The notes beneath the pieces were generated by a model that saw only the letters and a program-made list of their open reading frames with translations, searched no databases and was not told where the DNA came from. This document shows positions 56,233 through 64,000 of a stretch of 64,000 nt of DNA, in pieces. Source of the DNA: Tricholoma matsutake (taxonomy: Eukaryota > Basidiomycota > Agaricomycetes > Agaricales > Tricholomataceae); contig AP026549.1 in NCBI GenBank assembly GCA_026075535.2, positions 7,812,001 to 7,876,000 on the forward strand, given 5' to 3'. Both the position numbers and the translations under genes were made by a program. Positions within the stretch are counted from its first letter, which is position 1; every line of letters starts with the position of its first letter.

Positions 56233-56546
56233 ACATTCTTATTGTAGCTATGATGAACATTGCTTTGTTTGCTGTATCTAATGAATAAATATTGCCTATA
56301 CCCATTTCTGTCTTGTTTGCCAATGCTGAAACACTCAATGCTGACCCTGGCCCTGATGTTTGCTGATGCCAAAGCACTTTTTGTGCTAATGCCCTGCCTA
56401 AGGCCAATGCCTATTCCAATGCCCAATGCTGACCCTGGCCCTGATACTTATGCCAATGCATGTGTCTGATGGTCACTGATCCATATATTAATGCATGTCT
56501 AGTGTGGTACAGCAAGAATTAAATAGTGCATTCATTTTGTTACTAT
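55738..56546 (+). repeat. Dispersed repeat R1, copy B, left part
   Basis: Matches copy A, keeps a 300-bp segment that copy A lacks, and passes through the Copia target site (CTCAA, 56332) without interruption. It is split at 56546 by the LINE and resumes at 62825. Confidence 0.9.
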
Positions 56547-57150
56547 TTTTTTTTTTTTTTGTGTTATTTTTCAGACCTCTCAGGGCATACCCTATAATGG
56601 TCATTACATCTTAGAGTATCTATGTTAGGCCCCTTTGCCTTGACCTCTCCCCAGTCCTTGCCCCTCAGACGGCATGCCCTGGGCATTTGTTCCCCCTGAG
56701 GTCCAGTTCTTTAGGCTGTTTAGGACTGTGGGACCCTTCGTTGACCTCTTCTTCGGTTTGCTTGGTGTCCTTGCTGTTGAGTTTGCATGACAGTTAGTTG
56801 CCTGGCCATCTTATGGCAGGCACAAGTCAGACAGTGTGGGTGTGGGGTTTTGTCTGGTTCTGGTACCTCTAGTCATGTGCTTCATAATTTCCATAGTCCT
56901 CTGTGTTCCAGGCAGAATTTTGTTTTATTTATTTTGTTGGTTTTGGGATATGCGTGGCATCTGTAGTTGCTATCTCTTGAGTTTGAGTTGAGTTTGTCCC
57001 TATAAAGTGGTGTGCAAGTATATGTTCCTCATGATATGTGGTGTTCACCTTTGGTAGGGAGCAGCCGCCCTGTTTTGTTCACATAACTGATTAGCGCTTT
57101 TACCCCTTTTTTGGTGCTCAGTAGCACTGGTAGGTCCCTGGAGTCCCTTC

Positions 57151-60100
57151 TCATTTGGTGTCTAGCTCATGCCATTCCTTATTGTAGGCCTCGCATTTGA
57201 AGAGGAAGTGTATTATGGTCTCTTTAGCTGGTGGGCCTTGCCCTTGGCATGATGTGCAGTCGCTCGATTCTATTTTCTTGATGTGGTGCAAGTAGAAATT
57301 CAGCGGTATGTGTCCTGTGTGTATCTGTGTCAGTAGACTGGCCTGTTGTCTCTTGAGGCTTGACTGTATTTTAGCATAGAGGTTGTACAAGAATTTTGGG
57401 TCTAGTCGACTCAGCTTTGGTTGGCATGGGGATGCTTGCCACATCTCTTTTCCTCTGTCTTTCAGTTCATGGTGGTATCTCTGCTTTATTGCTGCTACAC
57501 TTCTTGTCAGCTTCCCTCATAGAATGGGTGGGAGCATGTGCTGGGGGCTAGAGTCACCTTGGGCTGCTCTTTTCGCTTCTTCGTCTACTTTTTCATTGCC
57601 TTGCACCCCACTATGCCCTGATATCCAGACCAGGTGGAAGCGCGTTGTGTTGGGGTTTACGTTGGTTGCATTGACACTTTCTGCAATAGTCAGTAGGTCC
57701 TCAATAAGGTATTGGGTGGTGGTAGCTTTGTGCATCTTGATCCTTTTGATGAGTGCTTGGCTGTCTGTTAGTATGGATATCGGGAGTCATCCTGCTATGT
57801 GCTCTGATTTGATCATCCAGATACCTAATAACGTCCCTACCACCTCTGCTTCGAAGGATGTGTACTCATTTGCACTTCCTAGGTGGTATCTCAGCACCTT
57901 GGATGGTGTGTGCCTTCCCCTTCTATACATTACCACTGCCACTCCTATACGGCCATCCATACCCAATCCATCTGTGAATACTTTGATTTCTGGTGTGCTG
58001 TCAGCTTTGTTGCATATGGAGGTGTCTCAATCCTCAGCTATCTCTGTGGTGAATGTTGCGTGAGTATATATGGGAGGGCGAGGGTTGGGCATTATGCTCT
58101 CTATTCTGTCTGGGTGTATCTCCAGGAAGTGGTCCATCAGCTTGTGTAGAGGCATGCGGTGTTTCCTTGTGTGTATAGATGTATTATGTGATGTAACGGG
58201 TGTGTCTCTGGTAGTGTGCATATTCGCACTATAGATCTGTGACATGCCTTTAGCATGGTTAGCTCTATCGGAAGAATGCCTGCATGTAAATCCAGCGTGT
58301 CGGTTGGGGTAGTGCGAAGTGCCCCATTTATTGCCAGGGTGGCTATTTGCTGTACTTTGGTTAGCTGGTGCAATACCCTCGTTGATCCTGTCCTTCACTT
58401 TGTGCCCAGAATTATCCTTGGAGGGTTGTACCATATCTCAGCCCCATATGTCATTTTTGGTATGGCCACTGACATGTATAGCTGGCACATTAGTTTTGGC
58501 GAGAGTCCTACCTCTGTCCTTGCGAGGCGTTGGCATTGCATCACCCACTTGGTGGCACTGTCTATGGCCCTATCTTTGTGTTTCCTCCATGTTAGTTTGT
58601 CATCGATGACTATGCCAAGGTACTTGTAGCTGTCAACCATCTTGACTTCCCTACCTTGTAGTGTTAGTCTTGGTTTGTGTAGTGGACTTGTACCTCCGTT
58701 TGGAGACTTGGTCTTCCTATGACCTAAGTGCATTACCGCTAGTTTGCTGATTTCAAACCTAGAATTGTGGTCTGCTGACCACTTGAGTGCTCCATCTTCT
58801 TTTTCCATGTGTTCTTGGATGCTCTGGGTGGTTTCTTTGAAATATTTGCCAACAGCCATTACCATCGCATCATCAACATATCCTAGTGCTTGCAGAGTGT
58901 CACTTAGCTCCAGTAGATCCACATTGTAGAAGTTGAAGGCGGGTAGAGATACTGGATCTCCTTGCCCTACTCTGTTGTTGATAGGTATCTGTTCTGAAAT
59001 GTAGTTGTCGAATTTCAGTCGCATTGTCCGGCCCCTCAGCAGTCATGCTATGAATTTTATTATTGCTTTGGGGACTCGTCTCTTCTTCATGTTGTGTAGA
59101 AGTCGTTCTGTCACCACATTGGGGAATGCCCCTTTGATGTCTAGGAAGAGAAGCAATACTACTTTTCCTTTCCTCCACACCTTTTTGACCCGATGAATTA
59201 GCAAATGTACTGCATTAGTCATGCTTCTGCAGGGTCTTCCTCCAAAGTGTGTGTCCGGCAGTAGCTGGTGTTGCTCCATTATTGAGATCAGGTTTTCTGC
59301 GATTACCACTGTGAATACTTTTGCCATAGTGCACAGTAAAGCGATGGGGCAGTACACTTTGGGTACTTCATAACTTGGTTTTCCCGGTTTCTTTAGTATG
59401 CACGTTGTGAATTCCTGCCATCCCTGGTAGTAGACTCCGTGGCTCAGTATCGCCCTGTATATTGGTAGTAGGTATGGGACTATGAGGTTGGCTGTTTTTT
59501 GTAGAATGATGTTTGGTATGTTGTCTGGTCCTGGTGCTTTGTATGGGGATAGCTTTGCTATGTGCATGTGGATTTGTTCCTCTGTGATTGTTGCTGGTAA
59601 TGGGATCGGGTCCAGATAGTGGTATTCCTGTGGTACCATTGTTCCCATTGGTCTTGGTGGGAAGAAAGCCTCTGCGAGGGCCTTGGCTTTGCCCTCATTT
59701 GTGTTTACCTCCCTTAGTAGGCCATTGCCTCTCTTTACTTTTAGTGAGGGTATTCTTGTCTGTCCTCCATTGCCTATTGGGTTAGAAATGAATTTGTTTG
59801 CCATCCATATGTCTGAGCTGTCTGCATTTTCAAGGTAGTTGTTCCAGTGGTCCGTCTTGGCTTTGATGATGTCCTCTGCATATCTTTGGCAGGCCTGGTG
59901 AAGGGCTTGGTGGCTTGGGTGTTCATTCACTGCTCAGTTTCTATATGATTTGGTGCATAGCCTATTGACTGCCTTTTTTGTTTTCCTTAGTTCTTTTGTC
60001 CACCACCTCTTTGATAGAGGGCATGGGAAGTTTACTGGGACTTTGTTTTTGATTGTGTTCTGTATTGCTGCTGTGAGCTGTTCTATTACCCTACTCAAGT

Positions 60101-60980
60101 CTTCATCAGTTCTGATCTCAGATGGTATTGGGATTACTGCCAGCTTGTTTCCCAGGTGCATGTTGAATTCCCCCCATTCTGTTTCCCTGAAGTTTAGGGA
60201 TAGCTTTGTCAGTGCCTTTTCCTGTGTTAGTTCCAGTATTGTCACTATCGGGTAGTGGTCGGTTTTGCCTGGTTGCCTGGCTGGCATGGTGTTGCATTTC
60301 ACCACATGGTTCACTAGTCTGCTGTTGCAGAATACGTTGTCAGGCCTAGAGTGTCATTTTGAAACCATGTGCGTGAGCATCAGTATGCCCTTTGGTAGTG
60401 CCATGTGCATGTCGTATTCTGCTACTAGGTCTATCAGTTCTCCTGCTTCTTCTAGGGCTTTGGCTGTGAAAAGGTGTGTGTCTTTGTCCCTGTCCCACAT
60501 TGGGTGATGTCAGTTAAAGTCCCCTCCCCACAGTACATGAGTGTCCTGGGGCTCTTGGTGGCTATTACCACTGTCGTGCATGTATCTCTCTAGTGCTTCC
60601 AGTGTGTGTGAGTTCTCGCATGTGTTGTATATACTGTATACTTGAAGCCTGCCATATGCGCCTGTTAGTTCGATTGCTACTATGTTGTTGGTGTCTGGAA
60701 TGTCTAGTATTTTCCAGTCATTTGAGGAAAGTGCCAAATTTACCCAGATTGTGGATCACACTGGTGTGTCCAGGATTTGCCTCAAGGTGGGGGTTACTGC
60801 TGTGAAATGGTTTGGTGTTCTGATGCTGCTGAAAAAGGTGATGTATGGTTCCTGTATTAGTATGATGTCCCAATGTGCTGCTAGTGAGTCGTTTATGAGC
60901 TCCAGGTGCACAGTGAGTGATTTGTTCAGGTTTATTTGTAGGACTCTTAGCTTTTGTTCTTCATTTGTCTTGCTATTCAT
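57151..60980 (-). pseudogene. LINE ORF2: endonuclease, reverse transcriptase, RNase H
   Basis: Start ATG at 60980 overlaps the ORF1 stop by eight bases. Endonuclease: LRVLQINLNKSLTVHLELIN, WDIILIQEPYI, LWGGDFN, KTDHYPIVTI. Reverse transcriptase: LSPYKAPGPDNIPNIILQ, CPIALLCTMAKVF, HFGGRPCRSM, LLFLDIKGAFPNV, IPINNRVGQGDPVSL and the active site GYVDDAMVMA at about 58890, both Asp intact. RNase H: IDDKLTWRKHK precedes it, then FHLVWISGHSGVQGNEKVDE (57600s). C-terminus: CTSCQGQGPPAKETIIHFLF, KC. In-frame TGA codons lie near 60754, 60508, 60352, 59931 and 59041, several at expected Arg codons (FN-HHPMW, PV-STIW). Frames also change near 58400-58020. It would cut the target and copy RNA at the break; this copy is dead. 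Confidence 0.9.
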
Positions 60981-62691
60981 AGTTTGCTTTGGGTGCTTGC
61001 CTGTCCCAGCTTTGGCACTCGAGTCCCCACTCGTTTGAAGCTGCATGTCTAGGTTGGAAGTTTAGTTGGGTTTGCCGTGTCAGTCCTCTCCTATTTGGTT
61101 GCACAAAGTCTGACAGTCCTGTGGTGATTGTCACCCTTTGGTTACTTGGGGGTGCTGCTTCCCATGTCCAGGTCTCTGTAGAAGGGTAGAATGGTAGCAG
61201 GTTCTCCGGGTTCCTCTCATCATGCTCATTGCATTTTCTGAGGAATGTGGGGCACATACAGTCGTTACTTGCATGTCCACATTTTCCGCATGGAGTACAT
61301 AGTAGTGTCACCACGCTACAGTCACTGGTCCTGTGGTTTTCCCTGCACCTAGTGCAAATGTCTCTACTGATAATGCACTCATGCGCCACATGGTTATATC
61401 CCTGGCACTTTAGGCATCTGATTGGTTCTCTTTTGCATTTGGTTACTGATACCTTTTTGTTGCAGATAACTAGCCCACTGAGTATGGCTTTATTTGCACT
61501 ATCTGGGTCCATGAACGTAATGATCATATGTCCTACCATTTGGTTTGGGTTTCCACCATCCAGGGGCCTTTGCCCACCTGCATTTGCTGATTGCGTCCTT
61601 GGTTAAGTTGTTGGACTCCATTACCTCCTCTATGTGTGTTTTCTCTGATATGTCAAAAGTTAGTGGGACAAAATATGCCATGATGTTGAAGTTGCGAGCT
61701 TCTGGTAGTATGGAGGTGCCCAGTTCACATTCCATGTGCAGTATGTTTGCCTCACTGTGGAGCCATGTCACAGATTTGTTGTCTCTAGCCTCTATGAGTA
61801 GTCCTCCATTTTTGAGCCATATTACCAAATGGAGCTTGCACTCTTCATTTGTTGTTTTTGCAGCTTTGGTCAGTTTTTTGTTCAGCTGTTTTAGTAGCTG
61901 TGGTGCTGGCAGTGTTTTAGTTCCGGGATGTCCACTGAGAGGGTCCACAGGAACTGCCTTGCCCTTATACCTTCCTTTGCTCTGACCCTTGGGTCCACTC
62001 GGACTGGTGGTCCAACTGTACCCTGGTTCAGGGCATCCCTGTAGGGCGTGGCTGGCGTCTTCTCCTTTTCTGCAGTACTTATCATTTTTTCAGTTGCTTT
62101 GTCTAGTTCTTCAATTGTTTCTTTTGCTTGCATTATTACCTCTTTTGAGGATTTGAGTAGACTGGCTGTGAGCTCTTCCATTTTCTCTGTAAATGTGTTC
62201 TGTAACATGTTGACAAGTGGGGTCAGTTCCTTCATCACCATGGTAGTAACTTCCCTTGTTGTTTTCATTAATTCCAGCTCTTGGAGTAGGAAGGCCACTG
62301 CCCATATTCCATTTAGAGTTTGTAGAGGCATATTCAGTAGGGCTCCAACTTGGAACAGCATCTTGGCCAATGATGTCATTGATGGTGTTGAACCTGATGG
62401 AGCCATTAGACCCTTTGCCACTAGCCAGGAGAGCCCTGCTTTGGCATCTGTTATGTCTCCCAAGTTGGTTCCACTTTGGGGTATTGCTCCCATTCATCTA
62501 GTACTCCTACCTTTCTCTGCCTGTGAATGGGTTGGTTGCTTCTCTTTGGTGGATAGTTCCAGTGTCATTGCCACAAGGTTCGCCCTTTTTTGTATTGAGT
62601 TGGGGTTCTCTGATAGAGTCATTTGCCGAAGTCCTGGTGTAGCTGCCAGTGTCTGATTGTCTGGCATTTTGGTTGCCGGGCGCTGGGGCAT
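60973..62691 (-). pseudogene. LINE ORF1: coiled coil and three CCHC knuckles
   Basis: Start at 62691 (MPQRPATKMPDNQ), with TGA at about 62494 after KGRSTR. The frame 62493-61891 has a helical region (LTASLLKSSKEVIMQAKETI, EELDKATEKMISTAEKE) likely to be a coiled coil. 61948-61499 holds an RRM-like or Gag core (LHLVIWLKNGGLLIEARDNK, YFVPLTFDISEKTHIEEVME). 61539-60973 holds CLKCQGYNHVAHEC, CTRCRENHRTSDC and CGKCGHASNDC. It binds the element RNA in intact relatives. Frame changes near 61920 and 61515. It ends ANYE with TAG inside the ORF2 start ATGAATAG, suggesting stop-restart translation. Confidence 0.85.
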
Positions 62692-62824
62692 TGTTCACTT
62701 TTCCTTTGCTTCAGTTGGGTATTTATGCTATTCTATGGCCCAGGAGTGTAGTTTCCTTTTGATCTGCCCACTTTTAACCATGGGAATTTTCATGAGGTGG
62801 CGGTACTGGATCAAGAAGCGTTTT

Positions 62825-62860
62825 TTTTGTTACTATAGTACATACATATATATGCAGAGT
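62825..62860 (+). repeat. Dispersed repeat R1, copy B, right part
   Basis: TTTTGTTACTATAGTACATA continues the R1 sequence broken at 56546 and follows copy A up to GCAGAGTGTCCAC. After that it diverges, which may mark the R1 end. Confidence 0.85.
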
Positions 62861-62916
62861 GTCCACAGACATGAAAAGGAGATTAATGAAACAATATAGG
62901 GGACATTGTCCCATAG

Positions 62917-64000
62917 GTGTATTTTGATATAAATTTTAATGCTTTCCTGATGTGTCACCTGGCTGCTAACTATGTTTCTGTAAAGCATGGAGGATATGAT
63001 GCAAACCCCATTTATAATGCATACAGGTTTTTACAACTGCACAATGATGGAACTGGTGGGGTGCATGATATCGTGTATCATACATTTCACCCATGTTTAT
63101 TCCCCTGTGCTGTAGGCTCCACTCTTGATGAATTTCAAGCTATGGGCTTTCGCAAATTGTTTGTCATTTGAGCAGTGTCCCACATCAATTATGTTGTGGA
63201 AGGTGAAAAGGGCTTTACTGAACAACAGTTAGGATGAATTATCACCCTGTTCAGAGATGTTCGTTGATGGTGATTGTCATTTCAGGTACTCCAGATGACT
63301 TCGCTTCTCCTGGATACTTCTCTTCCAATCTTGTATGATGCCTTTCATTGTGAGAATTCAAATAGTCATTTGACAACAAATTTTAGTCCACTGGCATCCA
63401 TGTTGAACTTACTGCCACATGTTGGACTGCCATTCACAGGTACACTTAACGATGCATCCTCAAATGCTGGTTGACATCACTAATGATGGCCAGCAGAGTG
63501 GTCAGGATGCCATTATGACCATCAACCCTGAGACTGCACAAGTTGACAGTGGGGCATCATTCACCAGTCCTTTTGGCCCAGGTTGATATTTCTTGTCTAT
63601 ACCGCATCACCACTTACATCCTTGTTAGGGTGATACAATGCTTTTACTTGTGTTACTTTTGTAGGCAATGGGTTCACACTTGGCTTACCAATGGAGTTTG
63701 GTGTCTGGTCAGACAACACACCCATCTGTAATGTTATGACTGTCCCACCTGTCCCAGGTACAAGAGCTTGCATAATCTCGGCATCTTGAAATATGACCCA
63801 TTGTTCTTATTTGAGCATAGGTCCCAAACTTGGTGCACTTCTCACCTTTGCTCCAGCTCCTGGAGGTAGAAAGACTGTGATTCTTGCATGGGCAGGGGTC
63901 TCGCTCATTTCAAGGGTGCAAGCCTGTTCAAATGCCAACTCGGAAATTCTGGATTACAACTTCAATGCTGTTCACAGCACAGATAGAGCACAGTGGAATG
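62917..64000 (+). pseudogene. Glycoside hydrolase family 92-like gene, 5' part, decayed, runs off the window
   Basis: The part from about 63440 is recognisable: DITNDGQQSGQDAIMTINPE, TAQVDSGASFTSPFGPG, an intron to 63664 (TTTTGTAG), NGFTLGLPMEFGVWSDNTPI, an intron of about 63760-63822 (GTACAAG...CATAG), GPKLGALLTFAPAPGG, RKTVILAWAGVSLISRVQAC, NSEILDYNFNAVHSTDRAQW. This matches the N-terminal beta-sandwich of fungal GH92 alpha-mannosidases, secreted or vacuolar enzymes that trim mannans. Upstream, TPDDFASPGYFSSNL (63290s) fits the same family. 62917-63171 (FLQLHNDGTGG, CAVGSTLDEFQAMGFRK) is less certain and is followed by TGA at 63169 and another near 63234. CpG-poor, with stops and frame shifts near 63330 and 63470, so probably a pseudogene or captured fragment. 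Confidence 0.65.

Larger units (their letters stand above)
56547..62824 (-). mobile_element. Full-length LINE (non-LTR retrotransposon), about 6.3 kb
   Basis: Minus-strand element: Gag-like ORF1 with zinc knuckles, then ORF2 with an APE-type endonuclease, reverse transcriptase, RNase H and a C-terminal Cys/His motif. A poly(A) tail appears as the T run at 56547-56560. TTTTGTTACTAT at 56535-56546 is repeated at 62825-62836 as the target duplication. In R1 copy A the same site is uninterrupted near 13748. The clade is probably Tad/I-like (RNase H present), but this needs a tree. Confidence 0.93.

Noticed and set aside
57383..58063. 226-aa plus-strand frame with hydrophobic segments
   Set aside because: It overlaps the LINE RNase H and C-terminal domain on the minus strand, which carry clear motifs. 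The plus frame is a shadow.

Overview
The window is eukaryotic and looks like a transposon-filled heterochromatic block from a basidiomycete, most probably an agaricomycete. The grounds are short GT-AG introns and the mix of element families. These are Tnp2-type and KDZ transposases, a chromodomain Gypsy element, Copia elements, a LINE with an RNase H domain, crypton-like tyrosine recombinases and DUF6589-type genes, a mix I know from mushroom genomes. No prokaryotic operon, rRNA gene or convincing tRNA gene was seen.

Layout: 0-1 kb tyrosine recombinase remnant; 3.5-6.5 kb Tnp2-type transposase pseudogene; 6.85-13.52 kb complete Copia element (346-bp LTRs, duplication CTCAA) that carries its own hAT-like MITE and sits inside a dispersed repeat here called R1; 14-19 kb degraded repeats; 19.9-22.4 kb the only intact cellular gene, a ten-exon asparagine synthetase-like gene in a CpG-rich island bounded by inverted R1-type ends; 24.86-32.54 kb complete Gypsy chromovirus (duplication GACAG) inserted in frame into a minus-strand gene; 34.2-40.3 kb a divergent KDZ transposase and partner gene; 41.5-50.6 kb a minus-strand Copia element broken up by a solo-LTR-like insertion, a TIR element, repeat arrays and an apparent inversion; 48-52 kb the two halves of a DUF6589-type gene in opposite orientations; 55.6-62.9 kb a second R1 copy split by a full-length LINE of about 6.3 kb; 62.9-64 kb a decayed glycoside hydrolase 92-like gene running off the end.

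Most of the sequence can be read as one decay history. Insertions nest inside one another, and their ages show in decay at CpG. LTR pairs differ almost only where one copy has TG and the other CA or CG. Premature stops are mostly TGA where the family has Arg (CGA). Both LTR retroelements have lost the first catalytic Asp of reverse transcriptase by a CpG to CpA change. The asparagine synthetase gene keeps its CpGs and its frame. This pattern fits methylation of repeats at CpG followed by deamination.
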